A stretch of DNA of 47,822 nucleotides from Prevotella sp. Its GTDB lineage: Bacteria > Bacteroidota > Bacteroidia > Bacteroidales > Bacteroidaceae. The notes under the pieces were generated by a model. The model had not been told where the DNA came from. It saw nothing but the letters and a program-made list of their open reading frames with translations, and searched no databases. Position 1 is the stretch's first letter, and each line of letters opens with the position of its first letter. Shown here in pieces: positions 16,383 to 25,804 of this stretch. Where the stretch lies: NCBI GenBank assembly GCA_017479675.1, contig JAFVBX010000039.1:1-47822 (forward strand). Direction: 5' to 3'. Position numbers and translations under genes: made by a program.

Positions 16383-18377
16383 CTACCACAGTTGCAGACG
16401 TTCTGATTTGGGAATAAACATCTTGTCGCCCTCCTTGACAGAGAAGGCGTCATACCATGCATCGATGTGGGGCAGGGCACCGTTGACGCGCCAACGACCT
16501 AATGAGTGAGGGTCGCTCTTGGTGCGGTTGCGTATCTCCTCTTCGGTGATGTTGCTTGCCCACACGCCGGCGTAAGCATGGAAGAAACGCTGGTCGGCTG
16601 CCTTGACGCTGTCTGCATCGAGCGTCTGGCGACGGGTAGCGTTCTTGTATGCAGCCCATGCTACCTGCAGACCTCCGTGGTCGGCAAGGTTTTCGCCAAG
16701 GGTTAGCCTGCCGTTGCCTTTGAGGTCGGGCAGTACGTTGATGGACGAGAAGAAGTCGGCGTACTTGTCGGTGCGTGCTATGAAGTTCTCCTTGTCGGAT
16801 GCTGTCCACCAGTCGTGCATGTTGCCGTCCTTGTCGTATTGGCGTCCCTGGTCGTCGAAGCCGTGAGTCATTTCGTGACCTATCACCACGCCGATGGCTC
16901 CGTAGTTGAAGGCATCGTCAGCCTGCATGTCGAAGAACGGTGGCTGGAGTATGCCTGCGGGGAAGCATATCTCGTTGGTAGTGGGGTTATAGTAGGCGTT
17001 GACGGTCTGGGGCGTCATGTACCAGTCGTCGATATCGACGGGTTTGCCCACGGTGTGGTCTATCTGCCATGCGTTCCAGAAGCGTGCGCACTCGAGCATA
17101 TTGTCAAAGTAGGACTTGGACGGGTCGATGTTGAGCTTGCTGAGGTCAGTCCACTTGTCGGGGTAACCCACCTTGACGTAGAAGGTGTTGAGCTTCTGGA
17201 GGGCGTTGATTTTGGTGGAGTCGTTCATCCAGTCTTGTGCCACGATGCGGTCGGCGAGGGCTATCTGCAGGTTCTTGACGAGCTTGGTCATGCGCTGCTT
17301 GGCACTTTCGGGGAAGTATTTCTCGCAGTATATCTTGCCGAGAGCTTCGCCCATGACGCGCTCTACCTGATTGGTGGAACGTTTCCAGAGGGGATAGTTC
17401 TCCTTGCGTCCGGCGCGTATGCGACCGTTGAAGTCAAAGCTTTCGGCTACGGTGGCATCGCTGAGGTAGTTGGCAGAACCACTGATGAGGTTCCACTGTA
17501 TCACGTCGCGGTATTCGTCGGGGGTGATGGAGGAGACGAGTTTGTCGGCTCCGTCGAGGAAAAGTGGCTGCCCTACAATCATTTCTTGTATGTGTTTCTC
17601 CTCTACGCCCTGTGCCTTCATGAGCGCAGTGAGCGGCAGATGGGTGTAACGCTTTTGGAAGTCGCTGAGGCTCATCTTGTTGTAGTTAGCCTCGGGGTCG
17701 CGCAGCTCAGTCTTCGACTTTGAAACCTTGGCGAGTGCCGTCTCTACCTTCATGACATTGCGCATCTTGGCGGTTGCAGCTTTCTTGCTGTAGCCGAAGA
17801 GCTGGAACATCTTTACGATGTGCTTCTTGAATGCCTCACGTATGGCAGCTGTAGCCTTGTCATTGTCAAGGTAGTATTCTTTTTGTGCGAGGGAAAGTCC
17901 GCCCTGGCTGATATTGAGAATGTTCTGCGTAGCATTCTTTTCATCAGCGGCAAACTGGGCGTCGAAGAAAGCCTGCTCGCCGTAGGGCGCGAGCGAGAGT
18001 TGTATCTGTAGGATTTCCTCGCATGTGCCGGCTTTCTCAAGCTTGTCTATCAGCGGCATGAGCGGAGAGACGCCTTCCTTGTTCCTGCGTTCGGAATCCA
18101 TGGCGAGTTTGTAGAGGTCGCTGAGTTTCTGCTCGATGCTGCCTTGCGGATATGTGCCGTTGAGGAGTTCGGTGAGTATGGCGTTTATGCGCTTGTCGTT
18201 GTCCTCCTGCAGCTGATCGAAAGTGCCGTAGCGGGAGTAGGCTGCAGGCAGGGGGTGCTGCTTCATCCAGTCACCGCAGGCATACTGGAAGAAATCGTCA
18301 CCAGGTCGTATGTTGTCGTCTGCCATAGTGGTGAGTGATAATGATGCCATAGCTACCATTAGTATTGTCTTTTTCAT
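16383..18377 (-). CDS. M13-family zinc metallopeptidase (neprilysin/PepO-like)
   Basis: A 664-residue exported endopeptidase. The N-terminal signal peptide is MKKTILMVAMASLSLTTMA, followed directly by the M13 N-terminal domain (PGDDFFQYACGDW). The zinc site is HEMTH (501-505) with the third ligand in ENLAD (562-566). The substrate-binding NAYYNPTTNEICFPAGIL segment precedes it. The C-terminus ends in a Trp, as is common in the family. It probably degrades peptides in the periplasm. It is downstream of ilvC but separated from it by a terminator hairpin, so it is probably a separate unit, although no clear promoter is seen. Confidence 0.93.
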   Translation of the reverse strand: MKKTILMVAMASLSLTTMADDNIRPGDDFFQYACGDWMKQHPLPAAYSRYGTFDQLQEDNDKRINAILTELLNGTYPQGSIEQKLSDLYKLAMDSERRNKEGVSPLMPLIDKLEKAGTCEEILQIQLSLAPYGEQAFFDAQFAADEKNATQNILNISQGGLSLAQKEYYLDNDKATAAIREAFKKHIVKMFQLFGYSKKAATAKMRNVMKVETALAKVSKSKTELRDPEANYNKMSLSDFQKRYTHLPLTALMKAQGVEEKHIQEMIVGQPLFLDGADKLVSSITPDEYRDVIQWNLISGSANYLSDATVAESFDFNGRIRAGRKENYPLWKRSTNQVERVMGEALGKIYCEKYFPESAKQRMTKLVKNLQIALADRIVAQDWMNDSTKINALQKLNTFYVKVGYPDKWTDLSKLNIDPSKSYFDNMLECARFWNAWQIDHTVGKPVDIDDWYMTPQTVNAYYNPTTNEICFPAGILQPPFFDMQADDAFNYGAIGVVIGHEMTHGFDDQGRQYDKDGNMHDWWTASDKENFIARTDKYADFFSSINVLPDLKGNGRLTLGENLADHGGLQVAWAAYKNATRRQTLDADSVKAADQRFFHAYAGVWASNITEEEIRNRTKSDPHSLGRWRVNGALPHIDAWYDAFSVKEGDKMFIPKSERLQLW

Positions 18378-18419
18378 TGTAGTGTATATATAATAATGTG
18401 ATTTGCTATTAAGCGAAGA

Positions 18420-18450
18420 AAGCGCAACAGCCAGTTAAGCTGCTGCGCTT
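18420..18450 (-). terminator. Terminator after ilvC
   Basis: A 12-bp stem with one mismatch (18420-18431 against 18439-18450, 7-nt loop) lies 26 nt after the ilvC stop on the - strand and is followed by a T-rich stretch. Confidence 0.6.
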
Positions 18451-18475
18451 TTCACTATATACTTTATACTAACGA

Positions 18476-19519
18476 TTAGTTGTTCTCAGGACGGAGCTGA
18501 CGAACAGTCTCAGCTGTGCGCCACATCTCAGAATCATGGAGGGCAGCGAGTTCCTTCTCAAGACCTACGCGGTAGTCAGGCTTTGAGTTAGCGTCGATAG
18601 AAATCTGTGCCTCATTACCACTCTTTACTGACTCATAGAGCTGCTGTACTACTGGCTTGATTGCATCGTGGAAACGTGGATACCAGTCGAGTGCACCACG
18701 CTGTGCTGTGGTAGAGCAGTTAGCATACATCCAGTCCATACCCTTCTCAGCGAAGAGAGGCATGAGTGACTGAGTGAGCTCCTCAACAGTCTCGTTGAAT
18801 GCCTCAGAAGGTGTGTGACCATTCTCGCGGAGCACCTCATACTGAGCAAGGAGCAGACCCTGGATGGCACCCATCAGTGAACCACGCTCACCAGTGAGGT
18901 CAGAGGTAGCCTCGCGCTGGAAGGTTGTCTCGAAGAGGTAACCTGAGCCGATGCCGATACCGAGAGCCAGTGTGCGGTCAAGAGCCTTGCCTGTAGCATC
19001 GTTATAAACTGCGTATGAAGAGTTAAGACCGCGACCTTCGAGGAACATGGTGCGGAGAGATGTACCAGAACCCTTAGGTGCTACCATGATAACGTCGATA
19101 TCCTTTGAAGGAACGCAACCTGTGCGGTCAGACCATGTGATAGCGAAACCGTGAGAGAAGTAGAGAGCCTTGCCAGGAGTGAGGTACTTCTGGAGGGTTG
19201 GCCATACTGACATTACGGCTGCATCAGAGAGCAGGCACATGATGATGGTACCCTTGTCTGCTGCCTCCTCGATAGAGAAGAGAGTCTCGCCTGGTACCCA
19301 ACCGTCGTTCTTTGCCTTCTCGAAGGTCTTGCCCTGACGCTGACCAACGATAACGTTGAAGCCATTGTCGCGGAGGTTGCAAGCCTGACCAGGTCCCTGT
19401 ACGCCGTAACCGATAACTGCGATGGTCTCGTCCTTAAGGATTTCACGAGCCTTCTCAAGTGGGAATTCTTCACGTGTCATTACCTCTTCGATAACGCCAC
19501 CAAAATTCATTTTTGCCAT
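18476..19519 (-). CDS. ilvC: Ketol-acid reductoisomerase
   Basis: A 347-residue class I (short) enzyme that isomerises and reduces acetolactate or acetohydroxybutyrate in valine, leucine and isoleucine synthesis. The Rossmann motif is IAVIGYGVQGPGQACNLRDNG (the part IGYGVQGPG at about 36-44), followed by a basic NADPH-specificity loop (GQRQGKT). The C-terminal all-helical knot domain contains the metal-binding SDLTGERGSLMG stretch. It lies 44 nt after the thioesterase gene and closes the ilv operon. Confidence 0.95.
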   Translation of the reverse strand: MAKMNFGGVIEEVMTREEFPLEKAREILKDETIAVIGYGVQGPGQACNLRDNGFNVIVGQRQGKTFEKAKNDGWVPGETLFSIEEAADKGTIIMCLLSDAAVMSVWPTLQKYLTPGKALYFSHGFAITWSDRTGCVPSKDIDVIMVAPKGSGTSLRTMFLEGRGLNSSYAVYNDATGKALDRTLALGIGIGSGYLFETTFQREATSDLTGERGSLMGAIQGLLLAQYEVLRENGHTPSEAFNETVEELTQSLMPLFAEKGMDWMYANCSTTAQRGALDWYPRFHDAIKPVVQQLYESVKSGNEAQISIDANSKPDYRVGLEKELAALHDSEMWRTAETVRQLRPENN

Positions 19520-19563
19520 TGTTGTTTAAGTTTTTTGTTGTTAATAAAGTTTATTATTGTTTG

Positions 19564-20334
19564 TTATTTCGTAATGTCGTTATTGCGAAAACTCATCAGC
19601 ACGCGGCTCAGTTCTGTCTCGCTGCCGTCGGCTTCCTTGCGTGCCAGACGGAAATAGTGCTGGTCGTCGTTGGCAAGGTGATAGATGCGGATAACGTCGT
19701 GCCAGTGTCCTTCTGCCACATAGGCTATCTCGACACGCTTCACTATGTGTGAGCGCAGGTAGTCGAGGGGGAAAGTGTCCATGACGTGGTCTATGTAGCG
19801 CATGGAGTTGAGGTGACAGTTGACGTCGATGTCGCCATATTGCACTTGGAACTCCGTGTATTCGGTCATCTCTGGTGTCTTCACTCGTGACACGTCCTTG
19901 ATAGGGCACTCCTTCTCGGGGTAGAGGTAGTCGAGAATCTTGCCGTCGTTGATGGCGAGGATATCCTGCGGCTCACGCGTGGTGGTGTCAATCATCGCCC
20001 AGATGCTCTTGCTGTAGCCATAGACCTTGCTGCCGTCTTCTGACACAATAGCCCAGTTACGCTTGGTGAAATACTTCATGGCATGTTCCACCCACGTCTC
20101 GATGTAGAACTTGTCGTGCTCCAATGGAATGTCCTCCAACTCTATTGCGAGGCGTGAGAGCACCCATGTCTTGCCGATAGTGTTGAGGTATGTCATGCCG
20201 AAGTTGCGCTGCGTGGAGTGCATGTCGCTGGCATTGAGCAGGTCGTTGCACAGATGTCCCAGGCACATGCGGTGCTGGAAGTCGCAATGGAAGGCATCGG
20301 CGATGGTGTGATATAGTGGTGAAGTCTTGTCCAT
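19564..20334 (-). CDS. Acyl-ACP thioesterase (FatA/FatB-like)
   Basis: A 256-residue double hot-dog-fold thioesterase that releases fatty acids from acyl carrier protein. The catalytic region of the second hot-dog is DVNCHLNSMRYIDHV (about 170-184), which corresponds to the NxHxxN motif of plant and bacterial acyl-ACP thioesterases. Its start overlaps the ilvN stop by one base (TGATG), so it is translated with the branched-chain amino acid genes. A thioesterase in this position is also found in Bacteroides. The link is plausible because iso- and anteiso-branched fatty acids are primed from branched-chain keto acids. Confidence 0.9.
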   Translation of the reverse strand: MDKTSPLYHTIADAFHCDFQHRMCLGHLCNDLLNASDMHSTQRNFGMTYLNTIGKTWVLSRLAIELEDIPLEHDKFYIETWVEHAMKYFTKRNWAIVSEDGSKVYGYSKSIWAMIDTTTREPQDILAINDGKILDYLYPEKECPIKDVSRVKTPEMTEYTEFQVQYGDIDVNCHLNSMRYIDHVMDTFPLDYLRSHIVKRVEIAYVAEGHWHDVIRIYHLANDDQHYFRLARKEADGSETELSRVLMSFRNNDITK

Positions 20335-20873
20335 CAGATTTCTTCTGCTCTTTCGTGTAAGAATTTGCTTACCTCTTCCTGGCAGGAACGTGTCACGGCG
20401 ATACGACCTGAACGTGTGAACTGAAGCACACAGTCGGGAGTCTTGCGCAGTTCGTGGAAGAGTGAAACGATTTCTTCTGTCGTTCCTTCACACACAACTG
20501 TGCAGAAGGTGGAGTTCACCTCCGTAATCCTGCCTTGTGAATGGCGTATGGCACGGGTGATGTTGGGATTTTCCAACACTTTGTCGGTTGACAACTTAAA
20601 GAGTGCCACCTCTACGTGGAAAATCTCCGTATCGGTATAATAATGTGCCTTGACTACGTCAATCTTTCGCTCTATCTGTTTCACGACCTTCTTAATGGTC
20701 TCCTCATCGCTGTAAACGGTGATGGTGTATTTGTGTATGCCCTTGATAGACGAAGGCGACACATTGAGAGACTCGATGTTTATCTGACGGCGGGTGAATA
20801 CACCAGTAATCTGGTTCAGCATACCCGCTGTGTTCTCTGTATATACCTGTAAGGTAAAGAATGTATTGTCCAT
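20334..20873 (-). CDS. ilvN: Acetolactate synthase small (regulatory) subunit
   Basis: A 179-residue regulatory subunit. An N-terminal ACT domain (about 4-78; NTAGMLNQITGVFTRRQINI) binds valine for feedback inhibition, and a second ACT-like domain fills the C-terminus. The ATG at 20873 is 7 nt after the ilvB stop and gives the family N-terminus MDNTFFTLQVYTEN. A start at 20891 would use TTG and overlap ilvB. Confidence 0.93.
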   Translation of the reverse strand: MDNTFFTLQVYTENTAGMLNQITGVFTRRQINIESLNVSPSSIKGIHKYTITVYSDEETIKKVVKQIERKIDVVKAHYYTDTEIFHVEVALFKLSTDKVLENPNITRAIRHSQGRITEVNSTFCTVVCEGTTEEIVSLFHELRKTPDCVLQFTRSGRIAVTRSCQEEVSKFLHERAEEI

Positions 20874-20880
20874 TATTTTA

Positions 20881-22590
20881 TCAGCAATCAATGTTAAGTA
20901 TCATTTCGTCAACCGCTTTGCCTGGTGCAGTCATAGGTTCTACGTTAGCGTCAGGCTTGATTACGGTTTCGAGAAGGAACGGACCGTCGGTGTTGAGCAT
21001 CTCCTGTATGGCATCTTGCAGGTCTTCGCGCTCGGCACAGCAACGGTATGCTATGCCGTAAGCCTCTGCCACCTTGCCGAAATCGGGGTTGGTCATAGGC
21101 GTGAACGACTGCTTATGATGGAAGAACATGTCCTGCCACTGGCGCACGTTGCCGAGGTAGTTATTGTTGAGCAGAACCATCTTTACTGGGATATGGTGCT
21201 CCATGATGGTGCCAAACTCCTGAATCATCATCTGCAAACCACCATCGCCCATGAAGCAACAGATGGTACGGTCGGGTGCTCCGAATGTGGCACCCATAGC
21301 AGCCGGCAGACCGTAGCCCATAGTACCCATGCCGCCTGATGTTATGATACTGCGGCTCTTGTGGTACTTGAAATAACGGGCAGACATTAGCTGGTTCTGA
21401 CCTACGTCGGTAACGAGTACGGACTCGGAGTTTGTTGCCTTGGCAACAGCGTGAGCCACCTCACCCATGAGTAGAGGACCTGAAGTAGGTTTCGTTGCAG
21501 GGGTGATTACGTTTTCTATCTCTTTTTGGCGCAGCGGCTGGAAAGACTCTTTCCAATCAGAGTGGTCAGCCTTGTTGACCAATGCGGTGAGTGCAGGGAG
21601 TGAGACCTTGCAGTCGGCAACGACAGATACTGTCGTCTTCACGCACTTGTCTATCTCTGACGGGTCGATGTCGAGGTGTATTATCTTAGCCTGCTTGGCA
21701 TAACGCTCAAGGTTACCAGTAACGCGGTCGGAGAAACGCATGCCGATAGCTATCAGCACGTCGGCTTCCTGCTCCTTGAGGTTTACGGAGTAAGAACCGT
21801 GCATGCCGAGCATACCCATGTTGAGCTTGTGGTTAGAGGGTAGGGCAGAGAGTCCCATAAGGGTGCGACCTGCTGGGATGTCGGCTTTCTCAAGGAATGT
21901 ACGAAGCTCTTCCTGTGCGTTGCCCAACTCAACACCCTGACCTACAAGTGCGAGAGGTTTCTTTGCGTTGTTGATAAGTTCGGCAGCAGCCTTGAGGTCT
22001 TCCTCCTTAGGTTCCGGGTAAGGCACATAACTGCGGATGAAATCCACGTTTGCAGGTTTGTAGTCTATCTTCTCTGTCTGTGCGTTCTTGGTGAAGTCGA
22101 GCACAACAGGACCTGGACGACCTGAGCGTGCAATGAAGAATGCACGGCTAACAGCCCACGCTACATCCTTAGCAGAACGTATCTGGTAAGCCCACTTCGT
22201 GATAGGCTGTGCCACATCAACGAGGTCCACCTCCTGAAAGGCATCGCTACCCAACACGCTTGTTGCCACCTGACCTGCAATGACCACGATAGGAGTAGAG
22301 TCCATCATGGCATCTGCAACACCTGTGAGGGTGTTTGTAACGCCAGGACCAGATGTTACGAGGGTGACGCCGACCTTGCCGCTTACACGTGCATAGCCCT
22401 CGGCAGCGTGTGCCGCAGCTTGCTCATGGCGCACAAGGATGTGGTCGAAAGCTTTCTTTTCACCACGGGTGTAGTCGTACAGAGAATCGTAGGTAGGCAT
22501 GATGGCTCCACCGGGATAGCCGAAGATAGTCTTTACGCCTTCAGCCTTGAGTGCTAGCATCAGTGCTTCTCCACCAGTTATTTTTTCCAT
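20881..22590 (-). CDS. ilvB: Acetolactate synthase large (catalytic) subunit
   Basis: A 569-residue thiamine-diphosphate enzyme that condenses two pyruvates, or pyruvate and 2-ketobutyrate. The catalytic Glu is in VRHEQAAAHAAEGYARVSG (about 53-71). The FAD-binding middle domain and the ThDP/Mg motif GDGGLQMMIQEFGTIMEHHIPVKMVLLNNNYLG (core GDGGLQM) are clear. The full length is normal. It lies between ilvD and ilvN in one operon. Confidence 0.96.
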   Translation of the reverse strand: MEKITGGEALMLALKAEGVKTIFGYPGGAIMPTYDSLYDYTRGEKKAFDHILVRHEQAAAHAAEGYARVSGKVGVTLVTSGPGVTNTLTGVADAMMDSTPIVVIAGQVATSVLGSDAFQEVDLVDVAQPITKWAYQIRSAKDVAWAVSRAFFIARSGRPGPVVLDFTKNAQTEKIDYKPANVDFIRSYVPYPEPKEEDLKAAAELINNAKKPLALVGQGVELGNAQEELRTFLEKADIPAGRTLMGLSALPSNHKLNMGMLGMHGSYSVNLKEQEADVLIAIGMRFSDRVTGNLERYAKQAKIIHLDIDPSEIDKCVKTTVSVVADCKVSLPALTALVNKADHSDWKESFQPLRQKEIENVITPATKPTSGPLLMGEVAHAVAKATNSESVLVTDVGQNQLMSARYFKYHKSRSIITSGGMGTMGYGLPAAMGATFGAPDRTICCFMGDGGLQMMIQEFGTIMEHHIPVKMVLLNNNYLGNVRQWQDMFFHHKQSFTPMTNPDFGKVAEAYGIAYRCCAEREDLQDAIQEMLNTDGPFLLETVIKPDANVEPMTAPGKAVDEMILNIDC

Positions 22591-22609
22591 TGCTTTTTGT
22601 TTTCTTTTT

Positions 22610-22654
22610 GATAGTTCCTATAGTGGCAATAGTGTCTATAGTTCCTATATTTCC
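22610..22654. repeat. 9-nt tandem repeat inside the ilv operon (TATAGTTCC type)
   Basis: Five units of 9 nt (GATAGTTCC, TATAGTGGC, AATAGTGTC, TATAGTTCC, TATATTTCC) fill most of the gap between the ilvD stop and the ilvB start. This is the same unit family as at 3398-3437. Confidence 0.75.
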
Positions 22655-22663
22655 TGTATTTTG

Positions 22664-24466
22664 TTAATCTATAATTCTTACGCCGCCCTTGTCAGCTGAT
22701 GAAACAGACTGTGCATATGCACGGAGAGCCTTGCTTACCACGCGGTTGCGCTTCAGTGGCTGCTGTGGACGTGCTGCGAGTTCCTCATCGGAAAGCTTTA
22801 CGTTGATAGAACGTGAAGGTATGTCGATAATGATGATGTCACCGTCCTTTATCTTGCCGATATTACCGCCGCTTGCGGCCTCTGGTGAGATATGACCGAT
22901 AGAAAGTCCTGATGTGCCGCCAGAGAAACGTCCGTCGGTGATGAGGGCGCACTCCTTACCCATGTGCATTGACTTGATGTAGGAAGTAGGGTAGAGCATC
23001 TCCTGCATACCTGGACCTCCCTTAGGACCTTCATGGGTAATAACAACACAATCGCCTTTCTTTACCTTACCGCCGAGGATTCCCTCGCAAGCATCTTCCT
23101 GTGAGTCGAATACTACGGCAGGACCTTCAAAGTGCCACAGCTCTGGGGCTACACCTGCAGTCTTTACTACGCAACCGTCCTGTGCGATGTTGCCAAAGAG
23201 AACAGCCATGCCACCGTCCTTGGTGTATGCGTGCTCGATGTCGCGGATACAGCCGTTGACGCGGTCTGTGTCGAGAGTTTCCCACTGAGCATCCTGTGAA
23301 CCCATGACGTTAGAGAACTTGCGTCCTGGTGCTGAATGGTATATGCGTGATGCCTCTGGGTCGATAGTGTCGCCTGTGATAGAGTATTTCTTGATGTCTT
23401 CACCGAGGGTGGCACCATTGACACGTTTGCATGAGAGGTCGAGCAGGTTGCCCTTAGCCAGTTCGCCGAGGATACCGAGGATGCCGCCGGCACGGTTCTC
23501 CTCCTGAATAGAATACTTCTGCCAGTTAGGGGCGAGCTTGCAAAGGAAAGGCACCTTACGTGACAGTGCATCGATGTCTGACATCTTGAAGTCAACTTCG
23601 CCTTCCTGCGCTACTGCAAGCAGATGAAGCACGGTGTTGGTTGAAGCACCCATAGCAATGTCAAGTGTCATGGCATTGAGGAATGCCTGACGTGTAGCTA
23701 TGGAGCGTGGAAGTACAGAGTCGTCGCCGTCCTCGTAGTAAGCAAGGGCGTTCTTTACGATGAGCTTAGCTGCATCCTTGAAGAGTTGTATGCGGTTTAC
23801 GTGGGTTGCAAGGATAGAGCCATTGCCTGGCAGAGAAAGTCCGATAGCCTCAGTGAGTGAGTTCATGGAGTTGGCAGTGAACATTCCGGAGCAAGCACCG
23901 CAACCAGGGCAGGCACACTTCTCTACCTCTTCTAGTTCCTCGTCTGAAACGGTAGGGTCACCACCCTTAATCATAGCTGTGATAAGGTCTGCATTCTCGC
24001 CCTTGTACTGTCCAGCCTCCATAGGACCACCTGAAACAAACACTGCAGGGATATTGAGGCGCATTGCTGCCATAAGCATACCAGGTGTCACCTTGTCACA
24101 GTTGGATATGCATATCATGGCGTCAGCCTTGTGAGCGTTTACCATATACTCCACAGAGTCAGCTATGACGTCACGTGAAGGCAGTGAGTAGAGCATGCCG
24201 TCGTGTCCCATTGCTATGCCGTCGTCAACGGCTATCGTGTTGAACTCGGCAGCATAGCAACCAAGAGCCTCTATCTCCTTCTTCACAATCTGTCCTATCT
24301 CGTGCAGGTGGGTATGTCCTGGTACAAACTGAGTGAAAGAGTTTACGATTGCTATAATCGGCTTGCCAAACTGTTCGTGCTTCATGCCGTTGGCAACCCA
24401 CAGTGCTCTTGCCCCTGCCATACGGCGACCTTCGGTGCAGACACTGCTGCGGAGTTTATTCTTCAT
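22664..24466 (-). CDS. ilvD: Dihydroxy-acid dehydratase
   Basis: A 600-residue iron-sulfur dehydratase for the third step of branched-chain amino acid synthesis. It resembles the E. coli enzyme closely: [16 protein letters not shown] N-terminal segment, cluster Cys C123 in ISNCDK, and the [17 protein letters not shown] stretch with C186, C189 and C192. First gene of ilvD-ilvB-ilvN-thioesterase-ilvC. A consensus promoter lies about 53 nt upstream. Confidence 0.96.
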   Translation of the reverse strand: MKNKLRSSVCTEGRRMAGARALWVANGMKHEQFGKPIIAIVNSFTQFVPGHTHLHEIGQIVKKEIEALGCYAAEFNTIAVDDGIAMGHDGMLYSLPSRDVIADSVEYMVNAHKADAMICISNCDKVTPGMLMAAMRLNIPAVFVSGGPMEAGQYKGENADLITAMIKGGDPTVSDEELEEVEKCACPGCGACSGMFTANSMNSLTEAIGLSLPGNGSILATHVNRIQLFKDAAKLIVKNALAYYEDGDDSVLPRSIATRQAFLNAMTLDIAMGASTNTVLHLLAVAQEGEVDFKMSDIDALSRKVPFLCKLAPNWQKYSIQEENRAGGILGILGELAKGNLLDLSCKRVNGATLGEDIKKYSITGDTIDPEASRIYHSAPGRKFSNVMGSQDAQWETLDTDRVNGCIRDIEHAYTKDGGMAVLFGNIAQDGCVVKTAGVAPELWHFEGPAVVFDSQEDACEGILGGKVKKGDCVVITHEGPKGGPGMQEMLYPTSYIKSMHMGKECALITDGRFSGGTSGLSIGHISPEAASGGNIGKIKDGDIIIIDIPSRSINVKLSDEELAARPQQPLKRNRVVSKALRAYAQSVSSADKGGVRIID

Positions 24467-24518
24467 AATTGTTTTCGTTGTTTTTAATTGTTGTACGTGT
24501 GTGCGCGTAAATTGAATG

Positions 24519-24550
24519 CAAAATTACTCATTTTATGGCGATTAACCAAA
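24519..24550 (-). promoter_or_regulatory. Promoter of the ilv operon
   Basis: On the - strand TTTG (24547-24550), a 20-nt spacer and TAATTTTG (24519-24526) match the Bacteroidetes consensus. The -7 element lies inside one arm of a 13-bp inverted repeat, and the upstream TTTG lies in its loop next to the other arm. Confidence 0.7.
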
Positions 24551-24563
24551 AAAATGAGTAATT
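24522..24563 (-). terminator. 13-bp inverted repeat: terminator of the response regulator gene or operator of ilvD
   Basis: Arms AATTACTCATTTT (24522-24534) and AAAATGAGTAATT (24551-24563) are perfectly complementary, with a 16-nt loop. It lies just past the stop of the response regulator gene and is followed on the - strand by TTTTG, which fits a terminator. It also overlaps the ilvD promoter exactly. Confidence 0.6.
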
Positions 24564-24570
24564 ATTTTTC

Positions 24571-25293
24571 TTATTCTTCGTCTGCTTCGAGATTTTCAGG
24601 GTCGAGAATGTGCAGTTGGAACGCTCTCGTCACTAATCGCAGGGCATTGACGCTCTGCTTGTGCCCATTGGGGAATAGTTTCTGTATGAGGTCCGACTGC
24701 CTTTTCTCCAAGCTCTTCACTCCGAATGGCATTCCACGAAGTCCCGTTATCTGTTCTTTGGTATATCCCAAGGCGAGATGTCGGAGAAAACGCTCGTCGT
24801 ACTCGTCAATGTTGTAGCCTATGCTTGCCTCTTGGCGTAGAATGTCTCTCGTGATGCCGTCGCGGAAGTTGTCGACGATAATCTCCATGATGGGCTGGTT
24901 GAACACGTATTTCTTACCTGCCATGACATTCATCACGTCGGTCCTCGTCAGCATCTCGCCCGTCTTTAGTATTATGCCGTCAGCTCCTGCATCGAGTACG
25001 TCCACCCACAGCTTCTCGTTGAGTATCTCGCCAGTGAAGACGAGCACTTTCACGTTTTTGTGCTCTGCCTTGGTATTGCGGCAAAGCTCCACTCCGATGG
25101 TGGTGCTTCCTTGCAGTCCCAGATCGAGCAGCACCAGGTCAGGCTCTGCTGTCCTCATAAGTTTGAGGTATTCCCCCTCTGTCTGCGCAGTGCCTATTAT
25201 CTCGGCTTCTGGCACTTCGGCTTTCAGCAAGCCCTCTGTTCCTTTCATTTCAAGAGGGACATCCTCGACTATTACAACCTTGAATTTCTCCAT
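24571..25293 (-). CDS. Orphan response regulator with LuxR-like output domain
   Basis: A 240-residue protein. The receiver domain (about 3-125) has all key residues: D11, phospho-acceptor D57 in LLDLG, T87 and K110. The C-terminal part (about 160-225) has a degenerate NarL/LuxR-like helix-turn-helix (LRHLALGYTKEQITGL, VKSLEKRQSDLIQKLFP). An acidic tail ends the protein. The start at 25293 gives MEKFKVVIVEDV; the upstream extension to 25323 lies outside the domain. No histidine kinase is nearby. It sits between the ribosomal-protein operon and ilvD, but a terminator and promoters separate them, so a functional link is not shown. Confidence 0.85.
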   Translation of the reverse strand: MEKFKVVIVEDVPLEMKGTEGLLKAEVPEAEIIGTAQTEGEYLKLMRTAEPDLVLLDLGLQGSTTIGVELCRNTKAEHKNVKVLVFTGEILNEKLWVDVLDAGADGIILKTGEMLTRTDVMNVMAGKKYVFNQPIMEIIVDNFRDGITRDILRQEASIGYNIDEYDERFLRHLALGYTKEQITGLRGMPFGVKSLEKRQSDLIQKLFPNGHKQSVNALRLVTRAFQLHILDPENLEADEE

Positions 25294-25324
25294 TGTCTGA
25301 TGGTTTTGTTGTATAGAGAACAAA

Positions 25325-25365
25325 AAGAGGTTACATACGCTTTATAAAAACGAATGCAACCTCTT
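25325..25365 (-). terminator. Terminator of the rpmB-rpmG-DUF4295 operon
   Basis: A 12-bp stem (25325-25336 against 25354-25365, one G-U pair in the - strand RNA) is followed on the - strand by TTTTTG. It lies about 40 nt past the DUF4295 stop. Confidence 0.75.
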
Positions 25366-25407
25366 ATCTTTATAAGTACGAATTCCTGCTAAGGATTTTT
25401 TTTTTCT

Positions 25408-25566
25408 TTATCCCTTGAAGAATGCGTCAACTTCCTCGTTACGAACCATGTGCTCGTCAAAGATGTAAGCACCCATCTTAGGGCTCTTCACCATCTTTAT
25501 AACCTTTGTATAAGCGCGACCGTCCGATGAGCCTTCATGGAGGGTAGCGACCGCTTTCTTAGCCAT
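25408..25566 (-). CDS. DUF4295 family small protein
   Basis: A 52-residue protein that starts MAKKAVATLHEGSSDGRAYT and ends DAFFKG. It is basic in the first half and acidic near the end. The family is restricted to Bacteroidetes and normally follows rpmB and rpmG, as here (44 nt after rpmG). This suggests a ribosome-associated role, which is not proven. I translated it by hand because it is short. Confidence 0.88.
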   Translation of the reverse strand: MAKKAVATLHEGSSDGRAYTKVIKMVKSPKMGAYIFDEHMVRNEEVDAFFKG

Positions 25567-25610
25567 AGTCTATTGTTTGGTTTTAAATTGTTAAAAACGT
25601 TGAATCGTGA

Positions 25611-25799
25611 TTACTTGATCTCCTTGTGAAGAGTCATCTTTTTGAGGATTGGGTTGTACTTCATCAACTCAAGACGCTCTGGAGTGTTCTTACGGTTCTT
25701 TGTTGTGATGTAACGGCTTGTACCTGGCAAACCGCTGTTCTTAATCTCTGTGCACTCGAGAATTACCTGTACACGATTACCTTTTGCTTTCTTTGCCAT
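25611..25799 (-). CDS. rpmG: Ribosomal protein bL33
   Basis: A 62-residue large-subunit protein with the family segment [20 protein letters not shown]. Only one Cys is present (C16), so this is the form without the zinc-binding cysteine set. It lies 5 nt after rpmB. Confidence 0.95.
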   Translation of the reverse strand: MAKKAKGNRVQVILECTEIKNSGLPGTSRYITTKNRKNTPERLELMKYNPILKKMTLHKEIK

Positions 25800-25804
25800 G
25801 GTGC

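Noticed and set aside
16815..17723. 302-residue open frame antisense to the M13 peptidase
   Set aside because: It mirrors a well-supported gene with clear zinc motifs, and its Val/Glu-rich composition is typical of antisense shadow frames.
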